This document shows positions 24,089 through 35,289 of a DNA stretch of 64,000 nucleotides, in pieces. The translations under genes and the position numbers were made by a program. The notes under the pieces were generated by a model. The model made no database searches. It saw only the letters and a program-made list of their open reading frames with translations, and had not been told where the DNA came from. The stretch is from Glossina fuscipes (lineage: Eukaryota > Arthropoda > Insecta > Diptera > Glossinidae). Numbering within the stretch: position 1 is the stretch's first letter; each line of letters begins with the position of its first letter. Location: contig NW_023998606.1 in the NCBI RefSeq assembly GCF_014805625.2, forward strand, positions 37,135 to 101,134. Reading direction: 5' to 3'.

Positions 24089-25726
24089 GTTTAAGAGATG
24101 TCCTGATCATGATCATTTGTTATTATACAAAAAAGCCAACCCTCTATTCAGGAAGGAATAACGAAAATCGAAGGCACTTAGTTTCGAACTTTTTTCGAAA
24201 AGTATTCACAGAAAACAGCAATGAAAGTTGTCTGGAGCAAAATCAACAGACTCAATGGGACTTCAACCCTGAACGAAATTTCTGCCATTTGCACTCCCAA
24301 TGGAACTTTAACTGACGCACATGATATTTCTAATTACTTTGGACAAATGTGGTGCGAATACTCCTCTGACAGCAACTTTTCCAGTGCTTTCATCGAAAAT
24401 AAAAGGGCTCCAATTTCTCTTTCAAATTGTATTGACAGATGTGCCACGTTCCTGGAAAATTACATATCTACCTTAGAACTTGAAAGTTGTCTCTCCAAAT
24501 CGAAGTGGAGGACACTCGGTCTAGACCATCCCCTACCAAATGATCAATGCGCTGTCTACTTCAAGGAAAAAGTAATTACTGGACCTATATAATACGGTAT
24601 TTTTGACTGGCCATATACCCTACATGTGGAAATTGGCAGCAGTTGTTCCAATTCCAAAGTCTAAAAATGTCTCCATCGCATCGGACTATCGCCCAATCTC
24701 TCTTTTATCTTGCCTCTCAAAGGTATTGGAAAAAATTATGGTATCTAGATTATCTTGGTTTCTTGAGTCCAAGAACCTGATAACAAAGCAACAAGTTGTT
24801 TTCAAGCGGGGTAGAGGGTGCATCGATGCGCTGTTACATATTGATTATTTTACAAGAAAAGCATTTGACAGAGTTGGTCTTCATGTTATTTTAAGACTCT
24901 TGAAATCATGGAATGTTGGACCCAAAATTTTTAACTACATCAAATCATTCATGTCACATCGGCGGTTTAAAGTTAGAATCAACAATCATTTTTCTGATTC
25001 CTTTCCGTTAATGAATGAAGAGTGGAACATTGTCTCTACGCGGACGATGTATACATTTTTACTAAAGAAAAAGATAGCACGAAGGCAATCAACATCTTCG
25101 AATCTACTGAACGGGAGACCTCCGCATGGGCAAACACGTCAGGGGCTAAAATTTCCATACAAAAATCTAAAAAAATGCACATTTGTCGAAAACAAATGTG
25201 CGATGCAGGAAATCTACTGATGCATATTAATGACTTACCAGTACTAAACGTGCAGACACTGCATATTTTCGGGCTCAATATTTCCAACAAACATCGTTGG
25301 AAAGCACACTGTCTTCGGTTAAAACTTCTATTTTAACAAGTTTGAATTTCAGTCAGTACGTTGCTCGGAGAAGCCATGCGCATATTAACACTATTGCTTA
25401 TCTTACCAAAATGCTTGTGTTAAGCAAGATTGACTATGCTTTGATAATTTATGGCAATAGCTGCAAATCTAACATCAACATCCTTAAACCGGTCTATCAC
25501 TAAGCCGTCAGAGCAAGTTGTTATGCTTTTCGGACGACGCCCATAAATAATATTATAATTGAAACTGGTCTCCCAACTTTAGAAAATAGACTGTATGAGT
25601 TAAAAGCTAAAATAGTCCCTAAGCTTCTTAATTCAAACAAATCCATTCTCGGTGATGACGTAAGAAAGATTATTATTGCGAAGAAAATTCCAAAGTCACC
25701 ATCTGCAATTGACCATTGTTTGTGCA
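24089..25726 (+). mobile_element. LINE family A, copy A2, 5' part (5'-truncated)
   Basis: Homology with copy A1 begins at about 24089 (GATGTCCTGATCATGATCATTTGT), inside ORF2 between endonuclease and RT, so the copy is 5'-truncated. It runs to the assembly gap at 25727. The element continues at 28953 after an inserted LTR retrotransposon. Confidence 0.85.
24180..25726 (+). pseudogene. LINE family A ORF2, RT region, broken
   Basis: RT motifs: VSIASDYRPISLLSCLSKVL (24670-24725) and an intact YADDVYIF at 25037-25060. An internal deletion and frameshift near 25015 remove the SGVPQGSPLS-type motif, which copy A1 retains in part (PHYSPLS). After the RT a thumb-like segment (SLNFSQYVARR, LTKMLVLSKIDYALIIYG) runs into the gap. 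This copy and A1 carry different deletions, so they decayed independently. Confidence 0.8.
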
Positions 25727-26126
25727 NNNNNNNNNNNNNNNNNNNNNNNNNNNNNNNNNNNNNNNNNNNNNNNNNNNNNNNNNNNNNNNNNNNNNNNNNN
25801 NNNNNNNNNNNNNNNNNNNNNNNNNNNNNNNNNNNNNNNNNNNNNNNNNNNNNNNNNNNNNNNNNNNNNNNNNNNNNNNNNNNNNNNNNNNNNNNNNNNN
25901 NNNNNNNNNNNNNNNNNNNNNNNNNNNNNNNNNNNNNNNNNNNNNNNNNNNNNNNNNNNNNNNNNNNNNNNNNNNNNNNNNNNNNNNNNNNNNNNNNNNN
26001 NNNNNNNNNNNNNNNNNNNNNNNNNNNNNNNNNNNNNNNNNNNNNNNNNNNNNNNNNNNNNNNNNNNNNNNNNNNNNNNNNNNNNNNNNNNNNNNNNNNN
26101 NNNNNNNNNNNNNNNNNNNNNNNNNN
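25727..26126. other. Assembly gap (400 N)
   Basis: A run of exactly 400 N. Both sides are mobile DNA: LINE A2 on the left and the end of an LTR on the right. It should hide roughly 230 bases of LTR plus the LINE/LTR junction if its nominal size is real. Confidence 0.99.
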
Positions 26127-26173
26127 GATAATTTGTGTAAAGCGGTAGAGAGCGACAGCCCGATAATGCTACA
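26127..26173 (-). repeat. 3' LTR remnant (rest in gap)
   Basis: 47 bases identical to 28906-28952, ending ..GATAATGCTACA on the plus strand. Confidence 0.92.
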
Positions 26174-26184
26174 CCTTTCCTCTT
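26174..26184 (-). other. Polypurine tract of the LTR element
   Basis: On the minus strand AAGAGGAAAGG directly precedes the 3' LTR start TGTAGC. It is the plus-strand primer site of reverse transcription. Confidence 0.85.
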
Positions 26185-26187
26185 GGG

Positions 26188-26221
26188 AAGAATGATCTTT
26201 AGCAATAAATGATCATTCTTG
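26188..26221. other. Imperfect hairpin near the polypurine tract
   Basis: GAATGATCTTT and AAATGATCATTC face each other around AGCAAT. Possibly a deletion junction; function unknown. Confidence 0.45.
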
Positions 26222-27037
26222 GGTCCATCAATTATCGGTGCTATTGCCTCTACCGTGGTCCTATAATGTACATATATTATAAGTATGGATATATATGAAA
26301 TTATTATATTATGGGTTATGGTCATTGGGGTTTGGGTATGGGTTGTAATTTTGGCTTTTTGGCATAGCGAACATTCTTTGACATACTTGGCTATTGTTTT
26401 TGTCATTTGCGGCCAGTAATAGTACCTTCGTATTTTCCACAAGGTACGTGTGATTCCAGTGTGACCCCCTTCTATTGGGTCATTGTGGTATTTTTGTAAA
26501 ATGGTTTCGATTGCGGGCTTACTGTTTTTGTTTATAATTGTCACCTCTTGGAGTAGCGCTACTCTTATATTTTTTAATATCTTATTGCCCATTATTTTAA
26601 ATTTGTTCTGCGATACGGATTCGAAAATCCTCTCGCTTGGTGACACTTTGAATTTCGACAATTTTGTTATACCGGCTTGTGTTTCAAGCCTTTGGAAAAA
26701 CTGACCTAAGTCGAGTTTTCCATTGGTGTAAATGTCGTTTATTACGAATTTGGCAATTATTTTCCTCCCATGTTTCATGCAACATTTATCGGAGTCAAAT
26801 TTTAATTGCACAAATTTCCGCACGTCATTATTATTAATGACTTTATAAACTTTGGGCGCCGCATTCTTATGTTCGCTTACATGTCGCTTTTCTGTGCCGT
26901 TATCTTTCTGCCGCGTTGCAGATCTTGTTACTACCGTATATAATTTACTGTTTATTTCTTTCAGATCTTTAACTGTTATGCGGGATAGGGCGTCCGCTAC
27001 GTAATTATCTCTCCCCTTGATTCGTATGTTTCCTTTC
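26200..27037 (-). pseudogene. mdg1/412-type Pol fragment: RNase H end and integrase N-terminus
   Basis: The open minus-strand frame starts after a TAG at 27037. It reads IKGRDNYVADALSR, the conserved end of the RNase H domain. Integrase follows with the His-His-Cys-Cys zinc domain: EGGHTGITRTLWKIRRYYYW then VKECSLCQKAK. The catalytic core is missing: soon after TPMTIT the sequence passes into the polypurine tract and LTR without a stop. The protein would integrate element cDNA in the nucleus, but this fragment cannot. Confidence 0.85.
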
Positions 27038-27039
27038 TA

Positions 27040-27400
27040 GTTGTTTTTCTTTTTGTGTCTGTGGCACAAGGAATTTAATCTTTTGTGGAACAAAGAATTT
27101 AATCATCTTCAAATCTAAGTGAATAGATTCGAGAGATTTAGTAGTTCCTGGATGATTGCCAATTATTTTCAAATATTAAGACCATGCATAGTTTGATGTA
27201 TTGACCTTTGGATGCTGTGCCTGCTTGAGTTGTCGTCTGTACCTTCTTTCCGGAACTTGTTCTTGGAAATCTACTGTCTCCACATCGTCCCCTGATGGGA
27301 GAGGGTGGGCTTGTTCATAATATATCGGCGTGAAGGATGATTGCCCGTTGCCGGGTTCTGGGTTATCGTCTGTCTTGCGGGGGAGGGGGGTCTATTGCGA
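27040..27400 (-). pseudogene. Gag/Pol-junction-like open segment of the LTR element
   Basis: A minus-strand reading with FTPIYYEQAHPLPSGDDVE and then VPERRYRRQLKQ stops at a TAA near 27180 and reopens. By position, between leader and RNase H, it should be late Gag or early Pol. No zinc knuckle or protease motif is visible. The deletion that joined it to the RNase H end lies near 27037. Confidence 0.4.
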
Positions 27401-28657
27401 GCGAGGGCTCATGTGGCCTGTGTGTTTATTTGGAGGGGTTGCTCTAGACAGTTAGTGTCTCATTGGCCTGCTTTGAATATATATATTTTTTTCTAGCCCC
27501 CCCATAATAATGCAAAATTTGTAAAATAAATAGAAAAGATTAGTTTTCTTTCGTCCTTTTTCTCAATACACGGAGATATTTAAAGTAATCTGCTTAATGT
27601 TTTCTCCTTTTTATTTTGTTATGTTGTAGTGTTTATATTAACGACGTTTCTGTGTGTAAATTTTTATAAAATATAATCCTATTCTAACTCTTAAATTAGA
27701 CCTTTTATATATGTATATATATAAAATTGTTTAAAAGCACTGTTTTACACTTAAATTGTATTGGAATAATTAAAAAAGTATTAAAAATTAACTTTAAATT
27801 TGTTTATAAAAGGTTATATGTATGCACTGTTAATTTATCATACTTAAATAATAGTTATATTATAATATAATTAATTATAAGGTATCTGCATATTTGCTAG
27901 AGCATACTTGCGGTTGATGTATTGTTGATCCCTCGTGGTTACTTTCGGCAGCTCTGGCTATTGTTGAGCTGGCAGCTTCTTTCAATTGTGGAGTTTCTTG
28001 GATTTGAAGTTTCATTATTGTTGTTACCGCTTTATTGTTGTTCATCTGTCGTGTTTTTAATTTCCTTTTATTTGGCTGTGTCTCTTTTTTTGATATCTCG
28101 TATTTGTTTAATATTTAATTGCATATTTATGCATTACCACACTGCACTTCTGGCCACTTTAGGTTTTTTTTTTCAGTTAATGTTAAGCTGGAATTTACTG
28201 GCTTTCTTTTTCATGTAAGTGTTTCAAAAATGTATTTCACTTTTCCTTTTGTTATTTATGTTGCAAAATCTGATATTATTGAGTTTAATATAGTTTTTTT
28301 CATTAATGTCTTGCAATTTTTATTCATCTATTTTTTCACAATACTAGTATATGTTTTTTCACAACTGGACTAATTCCGTTAAACACGAAATTTCCTTTTT
28401 TTTTGTGTTTTATTATATATATGTTTTTTGTTTTTTAAGGTTCCTGCAATTTTCACAATATATATATAGATTGTTTTTTTTTTTTTAAATAGTTTCTTTT
28501 TATCCTTTCTTTTTTTTTGTTTTTAAATTTCGTTTCCTTTGACAAGGCCTCCACAAATTAAATTTTTTTTTTTTTTTTTTTAAATTTCACCATGTAAAGT
28601 TTTTTTTTTCTAGGATAATCTAGGACGCCAGTGAAAAAAAAAAAAAATTTCACCGAC
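27401..28657. other. T-rich leader region of the LTR element
   Basis: Long T/AT-rich stretch with homopolymers (28380-28640); the apparent plus-strand ORFs at 27922-28373 are low-complexity hydrophobic readings of T-rich DNA and I do not call them genes. Confidence 0.5.
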
Positions 28658-28675
28658 GTCCTGTCACGGTCGCCA
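28658..28675 (-). other. tRNA primer-binding site
   Basis: On the minus strand TGGCGACCGTGACAGGAC begins directly after the 5' LTR. The terminal TGG pairs with a tRNA CCA end, and the sequence is of the kind used by mdg1/412 elements, which prime from an arginine tRNA (family knowledge). Confidence 0.85.
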
Positions 28676-28952
28676 TGTAGTGAAAACACTCAAATTTAAT
28701 ATTCTTTAAGTCTTTATTACGAATTTGGTTCTGACCATCACTGAGGTATGGTCAGTATCTTATATAACTAATAATTGTAATGCTAACTTAGCATAACAAT
28801 ACAATTAACTAGTTACGACTAAATTAGGCTAACTTAACTAGGTTACGTGTCGCAATTGAAATGAGAATGTAAACTTAGCAATAGTTAATAAAATTGGAAC
28901 ATAGCGATAATTTGTGTAAAGCGGTAGAGAGCGACAGCCCGATAATGCTACA
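28676..28952 (-). repeat. 5' LTR, 277 bp
   Basis: On the plus strand it runs TGTAGTGAAAACACTC ... GATAATGCTACA, so the ends are inverted TGTAG/CTACA. Bounded inside by the primer-binding site and outside by resumed LINE A2 sequence. Confidence 0.9.
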
Positions 28953-29940
28953 AAGATACTCCAAATTACGTCTTCAGGAATCTAATAGCTGAAAAAACCC
29001 AAGTATTGGACAGTACTGGTTGGAATCTTTTGTACACAGACGGCTCAAAATCTCCTGGTCTGCCTCCTGCTTGTGCGGTGGTAGATGCTACAGGACGGGT
29101 TCTTCTCAACCACATATTTCACGAAAGTACTTCAACTTTCACAACGGAAGCCAGAGCTATCCTTCACGCTGCCAACCTTGCCCATGAAAACAAACTCAAA
29201 ACCGTCATTGTTACTGACAGTTTGTCTGTATTACAAGCTGTTCGGAATCCTTCGACTTCGAGATGGAGCACCATCAACAAATTAAGGAATATAATTACTA
29301 CACCCGACGGAAAAATTAAAATGTTATGGGTACCAAGCCACATCGGTTTACTGGGAAATGAGCAGGCGGATTTAGCGGCAAAGTATGCTGCTTCTGCTCC
29401 TCTAATTATGGATGATGTCATGGAAAAGTTGGATCTTCAAAGATACTTTGGAAGAAAAGTTAAAGATAAAATTACAGAAGGAAATTTACAACACCATCAT
29501 CAACACTACTCTTTTATTAACCCTCAATTAACTCCACCTTTATATCCAACAAACGTTGAGAAAACCAAGATCCAAACATTTACGAGAATTTGCCTTGGTT
29601 ATACTATCGCAACTCACCACTGGATCTTGAACAAGTCTTCCTCCCCAATCTGCAGTTGTTGTCAAACTCTAACTATAAAGCACATTCTCTGCGATTGCCT
29701 CAACTTTTTCTCGGCTAGAAGTATTGCATTTGGAACGATTAACCCTTTGAACATTCTACAATCAGCTTCAGAACAGAATATCAATTCAATATATTACTTT
29801 TTTAATACTACTAAGTTCACTATCTAATATCCATTTATTTAAATTAGAGCCGATAGCCTGTGTTGCTAGTGCTCAATTTATTTTTTTTAGTCTAAGAATT
29901 CACTTCATTAGTCTAAAATTAAAATAATAATAATAATATT
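28953..29940 (+). mobile_element. LINE family A, copy A2, 3' part
   Basis: LINE sequence resumes directly after the LTR and ends with a short 3' UTR (GTTGCTAGTGCTCAATTTA...) and (TAA)n at about 29922-29938. The 3' UTR matches 6262-6370 and 14935-15028 in reverse orientation. Confidence 0.88.
29006..29827 (+). pseudogene. LINE family A ORF2 C-terminus: RNase H and Cys/His domain
   Basis: 273 open codons. The RNase H catalytic pattern is complete: LYTDGSKSPG (Asp), TEARAILHAA (Glu), VIVTDSLSVL (Asp), and WVPSHIGLLGNEQADLAA (His and Asp). The C-terminal zinc-finger-like CSCCQTLTIKHILCDC is present. The frame is uninterrupted to its stop, better preserved than in copy A1, but it is separated from the RT by the LTR element, so it is only a fragment. 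Confidence 0.85.
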
Positions 29941-30125
29941 TTATTTTATTTTATGTTTCTACTATCAACAACATATCTAGTATCCATAACGCTGTTAATT
30001 AGCAGCAATTTGATTGTTTACTCTTTCGTTCTCTTTCATTGCGTCGCATCCTCTCGAACGTTTGCAGAGCACAAACATATAAAATTTTATGTTTTTAAGT
30101 GAATTTTCGTTACGGCATATACAGG

Positions 30126-30605
30126 GTGTGTACGTATGAAAAAAACCGAACAGTATGTGTATATGAAGGAAGTACATTGGTTTTCTTTTCATCGTTAATT
30201 TCATATTGAAAAATTCTAAATCTTATGTTCGCCAAATGCTCCGACAAATGTCAGTAACAGGTTTCGTATCAAGAAATATGAAGAAGTTTTTTTTTATCAT
30301 TAAAAGGACTTATTTTGTAGGAATAATTTATCGTTACATAATTTGTTTATTATATGTGTATTTATTAACTTCGTAGATTTGACTTATTTTTACAAATTTT
30401 CACGTTGCATATGACTTACTTTATTGTAGAATATATTCTGAAATGAGTTAGAATATTATGAAATTTCTTAATTAATCTTCAGAGTATGTTTTCATTGAAA
30501 TTGGAGTAATGTCGTGTTTTTCAATGTGAAATAAACGATGAAAACAAAACAAATTATATTTGCTTCATACATACGCACTGTTTAGTTTTTTTCGTACGTA
30601 CACTC
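30126..30605. mobile_element. MITE-like element with ~43-bp inverted ends
   Basis: Left end GTGTGTACGTATGAAAAAAA (30126) matches, inverted, the right end at 30563-30605 (GAGTGTACGTACGAAAAAAA read from 30605). Similarity continues for about 43 bases with ~6 mismatches. The 480-bp interior has no ORF. CATATACA occurs just outside both ends (30117-30124 and 30610-30617), a possible 8-bp target duplication, though it is not flush with the inverted ends. Transposon superfamily not assigned. Confidence 0.6.
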
Positions 30606-31496
30606 TTACACATATACAATAGCGCAAGTTCACTTGAAAACACAAGATTATACATTCTTCTGCTTTGAAAACGTTTAGGAGAAAGTGACTTCATGCCAAC
30701 AAACTATTAACGGAGTTTTTTCCCAGACGAAAAATGAGAATGAAAGAGCAAAGAGTCAAATGGCTACTAATTAACCACGTTACTGTTGTTAATAATAACA
30801 GGAAAGCAAATTCGCAGGGATCTTCTAGTTTGAATTTTGAAATAAATATAGGACCATCAGGTTATTTAGTTGTCTTTGAAACTATCAATTTCAGTTATGG
30901 TAACCTTAATTCTTAATTCTTAAATTAAATAATTTGAATCTACAATTTTATAGTATAATAAAGATGCTTGAAAAAAGCTATATGTATGCTTGTACGTATG
31001 CGTATATACATAGACAAAAATGTTAGATCATTCAATAGGTATCTGGTTTGACACGTACATTGTTTCCGGATAGTACCAGCCTTCAAACGGAGTATGCAAA
31101 AATATTATGACATTTCGACCATCAGTTTATAAGTTACACTTCTGTTAGTGAGATGCGACTGTCTGTACCAATTTTTTTTTTTTTTTTTGGAACAATTCAC
31201 TGAAAGGATAGCTCCTATGCGTGCAATACCGTCACGGTCAGAAATAACTGACTAATGAAGAAGCAGTAGGGCGATGGCCGCTAACTAGTGGGGGCGTGCC
31301 CACCCGGTTTTATGCTTTTACCTGCTCAGCACTCACTATAGCTGCAGCCAAAATAAACTCTACCGTACTGAGATTTGAACCTCTGAAAATTTACCTTTAA
31401 TTTTAAATTGACTACAAAGTTGATTCGAAAATGCGTGCCCTCTAAACAGTATATAATATAAATATAATATGCTACTTTTTGATCTATATATTTCAG
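30606..31496. other. Intergenic/intronic DNA upstream of the eIF4G-like exon
   Basis: AT-rich; a poly(T) run at 31171-31189. On the minus strand at about 31365-31390 a GGTTCAAATCTC box resembles a tRNA B box and may be a decayed SINE. If the downstream exon is real, this is part of an intron. Confidence 0.4.
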
Positions 31497-32078
31497 TATG
31501 TTCCACAAAACGCTGCTGGCAATAATAATGGGAATGTACGAACAAATCCACAGTCTAATAATAACATGTTTCGTCAAACTACTTCAAGTCCACCACCTCG
31601 CAATCGTTTCATGCCAAACATAATGTTTCCCTCGACTGTTCAAAGTGTAGTACTACAACAGTTCCCATATCCAGCACGTCAACCGCAATACCAGCAGTTC
31701 TCATATGCAAGTCATCAGTACTATCAGCAAAACTCGTATTACTCATTTTATCCTCTTCAGCAGCCACCGCAACATCGACGAACTACCACTCTAAGTGTAA
31801 AGAGTGGTGTTAATGTTGGAGTGGGTAGTGATATTTCCGGAACAGTAGCGGGTCCGACGACAGCTAATGAAGCTCAGATCACCCTAAGTGTGCCTCCAGT
31901 AGGGAATGCAGTTTTAGGAGTGACCAATGCAACACCCACTCAACCTGTTGGTGTCAATACATTAGTGAGTCTAATGCATTCGCCCCAGCCCACAACAAGA
32001 AAAATTCGACGGCACGCTTTTGAAATTATTGATCCAAATACAAATCGAAATATTCTTAAAGACTTAAAGTCGGAAAAG
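31497..32078 (+). CDS. eIF4G: Internal exon resembling translation initiation factor eIF4G (N-terminal region)
   Basis: The exon starts after a TATTTCAG acceptor and ends at AAAAG|GTATGT. It is exactly 194 codons, phase 0 at both ends, with no stop. The protein is Gln/Asn/Pro/Tyr-rich (YQQFSYASHQYYQQNSYY) and then Gly/Val/Thr-rich. It ends with IRRHAFEIIDPNTNRNILKD, which resembles the I-x-DP-x-T motif near the PABP-binding region of animal eIF4G, the scaffold linking cap-binding eIF4E, poly(A)-binding protein and eIF4A in the cytoplasm. The conserved eIF4E site and HEAT domains would be in later exons, which I do not see before 64000. It could be another Gln-rich RNA-binding protein; the exon itself is more certain than the name. 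Confidence 0.6.
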
Positions 32079-33059
32079 GTATGTATATAAATGACTCTGT
32101 ATTCACCAATTAAGGAAATTATGTCTTTAAGACAGTTTGTAATTCAAATATTTCCTAGAGTCATTTAAGAAGAAAGTAATCTATAAACTTTGACGTGGAC
32201 TAGCTCAGGCACACGCTGAAATTTTTTAACAGCGAAAAATAAAATATCTAATTGTTGATGGTACTACACTGCTACTACCTGCAAGCCGCATCAACTTATT
32301 CGTTCGATTAGTTTGGTACATATTGATATAAAAATGAAACGATTTGGTGAAGAAATACACTACACTTGAGAAAGACTGACTACTTAATACCCAACACTAC
32401 TACGCCTAACGTAATTCGACATTTTTTTCGTGATAAGATAACAAAAGTTTTTCTTTGTTCTCATATAACGGCATACTTTTTATGAAGTCCTTATATAGGA
32501 GCAGCCCAAAAACACGGATCTGGTTCAAATTTTGCAAAACTAACGGAATGGTCGTAAGGTAGATTAAAAAAAATTTTGCTGTATCAAATTTTCCACATCA
32601 TGTTAGTATACCAGGAAGTTTTGAAAATTTCAAATATTGATGTTGGAATGTAAACGTATCTTCCATGCTTTAACGTTTTTATTCGTCTTCTTTTTAGATT
32701 AAGTTCGTACCACTGAATGGTGATTTTTTAGGATAGTATAGGATTTATTTACAATTCGATCATTTAAAATGATTTTCGTTTCGTCGGCGATTCAAATCTC
32801 CTGAGTCAATTAACTTTGTATTCTGCTTATGTACTGTTTTAAAAGCAAATTATTTATACCTAGCTTCATCGTGAGGTTTTTGTGTTTATCCCCTTTTCCG
32901 CTGAATGTTCTGTCAGTATTTGCTAATCTTTCCGGCAATCGCCAACTACATGAACCAGAGCAAACGTTATGAATGTGCATTTGGCTTTCTCTTTCTGTCG
33001 AATTGGGTTTCTTAGAAAATCGATCAGTTTTCATGAAAGCTCAAATTCTCAAATGTAGG
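32079..33059. other. Probable intron sequence, nothing recognised
   Basis: Begins with the GTATGT donor of the preceding exon. AT-rich, with no convincing exon. Confidence 0.4.
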
Positions 33060-33330
33060 ATTTTCGCAACAATATAATGAATTTTCAAAACGCGGTCTCT
33101 GCGCCAAAAAAAAATGCATGGTCGAAAATGTGGTTCGATCTGAACCATTTTCAATAGCGTTCATTGTCGGCTTAAGAGCCAATATACCTCGCAATCGTCA
33201 CATCTTCAAAATTGCGATATCTAGGTTGAACGCAAGGTTATAGACGGACAGACAAGCTTAGATGGATTCAGAAACTGATCCTGATTCTATAGATGTAATA
33301 AAACTATGTCTACCTGAAATCCTTTTTACT
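33060..33330 (+). repeat. Dispersed fly repeat, copy
   Basis: GGTTCGATCTGAACCATTTT, AAAATTGCGATATCTAGGTT and AGACGGACAGACAAGC match the block order of 20920-21090 and fit common fly intergenic repeats. Non-coding. Confidence 0.5.
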
Positions 33331-34430
33331 TAATATATTAATATATCACAATGGCTATGGGGTAAAGACACGAGTAATACAACACAACGAAATGAGACTG
33401 AAATTTTATTGTTCAACCCTTTTCTCTTGTTATTATAGCCATTCATACTGTTTAAACACAATATACGCTCCTTTAAGAATTTGGGTCCCGAGGGACTCCT
33501 ACTACCTAAAAATATCTTTTTCGTCACCTTTATGGCTGACTTTTTCCATTCTTATTGAATATTTGTGAAAATTTTTATCGTGTGCGCCTATAGTAGTCTT
33601 CGAGTAGTGAGCAAAAAACGTAGACAACGCGTGTTCTCAGCTTACATTGCACTGCAGCGTGTCCTTTGACTGATTTGGCCAATTGTTGATCCTAACCTGC
33701 GTGCAAGAACTTTCAATAATTTTGTCAAAGTTAAAACCGATATCTTTATTTTTGCAGGCAGGAGAATGTTTACCACTTGTATTACACCGACTGGTTTTAA
33801 AGTAGTGTCTTTGGTTTATACCATATAAACCATATAAATTATCACACCAAAGTGCGTACAACAAAGAGCTTTGAATATATCCAGTTCTATGCCAGAAAAA
33901 ACCCAGTTCGCGCGAAAGGTTACTTTTCCTGCTGCTACGCTTTTAGTGCTGCTATTTTCGCTTGTGCAAGGAGATCGAATGACATAAGAGGCTTTCATCT
34001 ACAAGTGAATAAGTAGAATTATTTGCCCGCACAAAAGGTCGTCAATAAACATAAGGTATGGGGAATGAGCAAAACATCAAAGACGTGTGGATCCTTGCAT
34101 TTAAGTGAAATTCGTTTGAAGTAAATTGATGGATTGCCACTGTTATCGTTTAGGAAACTCGATACAAATCGAGCGAATTTGATATCGCCGCCAAATGCAA
34201 TTAGCTTGAAGGCCAGAAAATCTTGGCTCTATTGAATACTTCAACGTCACTAATATCGTCGAACTTACGAGTAGATCGTTTCCACTTTTCGGTAGGATAA
34301 GTTATTAGTGGATCAATTTATGCAAAAGCCATGATGTTGATTACTAGCTAGGGCGCTGGAGTTGAGTTATCTTATCAGATGATAATATATTGATACTGAT
34401 CTCTGCTCAATTTTGTTTATACTATTGGAC
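33331..34430. other. Intergenic/intronic DNA, nothing recognised
   Basis: Short ORFs on both strands without domains. A tandem ACCATATAAACCATATAAA lies at 33820. Confidence 0.4.
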
Positions 34431-34439
34431 GATTTCGCA

Positions 34440-34985
34440 TTTCAAGGCATATGAAAAGTATACGGAAATGGTATGGTGCAGGGTTTAAGAGGCAGGCAGA
34501 TGCATGGATCTTGAGTCAGTATTTCTGTGAATGCGAAGTAAGAAAAATGCCTCGTGTATTTACGCGCAACCCACCAACATTTGGAATATGAGCTAGTTCC
34601 GTTAAAAACTGGCCATAATCCATCGCCATCGCGTTCGTCTGGGATTGTGTGCACCACAAGCAATCCGAGTTGTTTATAGAATCGCAAAAAGAGAGTTTAT
34701 GAATGGCGTTGTAAATAAGGAGGGTTTTTTTAAGGATATGGAAACAAAAGTGGAAAGAAAGAGCGGAGAAACTTGGTGTTTTGGAGGCATTCAAATTCCA
34801 GCAAAATAACTGCCTCAAGCGTAAATCCCGCTTAATTCAAGAATGGCTCTTATATAACTGCCACAAAGTGCTTGACCATCTTCCACAAATCACCAGGCAT
34901 GAACGCCATCAAAAATACGTGGGAAGAATTGGACCACCGTGTGCCAAAACACTGAATATTTTTCGTCCAAGATCTGAATAGAAAA
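34440..34985 (+). pseudogene. Tc1-like transposase remnant
   Basis: Around 34690-34860 the reading FMNGVVNKE, then KLGVLEAFKFQQNN and WLLYNCHKVLDH, follows Tc1-family transposases. The next segment, in another frame, is SPGMNAIKNTWEELDHRV. Two catalytic positions of the D,D34E triad appear mutated: Asn for the second Asp (QQNN for QQDN) and Lys for the Glu (IKNTW for IENTW). Frameshifts and stops separate the pieces. No terminal repeats found. Confidence 0.7.
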
Positions 34986-35287
34986 TATGCCAAAGTGTCT
35001 AAATAACGTTATTAAGCAACAAGGATGCTTCTCCAAATATTAATATGCTGTTTTTTTCTGCGTATTCTTCCTTACATGAAAAACATCCAATATTAATGTC
35101 GCTGTGTTTTTGAAGTTCTTGAAGTTATTTCATTTTCTTGTCTGCTGGAATAATGTTTTACTTGCTTTTTCGATATTTTAATATATATTCTCTACTAGTA
35201 TAAAATAGTAAAAACAGTTTTTATGTTCGAACAATGGACTAGGTTTATCTGTGTGTGTTTATTAATGAGATTCGCTGTACTTGCTTA
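34986..35287. other. AT-rich spacer
   Basis: Nothing recognised. Confidence 0.4.
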
Positions 35288-35289
35288 TA

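Larger units (their letters stand above)
26127..28952 (-). mobile_element. mdg1/412-type LTR retrotransposon, internally deleted, nested in LINE A2
   Basis: On the minus strand: 5' LTR 28952-28676, primer-binding site 28675-28658, decayed leader and Gag/Pol pieces, RNase H end plus integrase zinc domain (27037-26200), polypurine tract 26184-26174, then the 3' LTR of which 47 bases (26173-26127) are outside the gap. Those 47 bases are identical to the 5' LTR. The internal region is only ~2.5 kb against more than 6 kb for full elements of this type, so most of Gag-Pol is deleted. It interrupts LINE copy A2, which resumes at 28953. Confidence 0.9.

Noticed and set aside
25676..26195. Long ORFs across the gap
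   Set aside because: They consist almost entirely of unknown residues from the run of N.
27922..28373. Hydrophobic membrane protein genes on the plus strand
   Set aside because: These frames are readings of T-rich leader DNA inside the LTR element; composition alone explains the Phe/Leu/Val content.
31365..31390. Third SINE copy (minus strand)
   Set aside because: Only the B box GGTTCAAATCTC and a few following bases match; no A box or tail is convincing.
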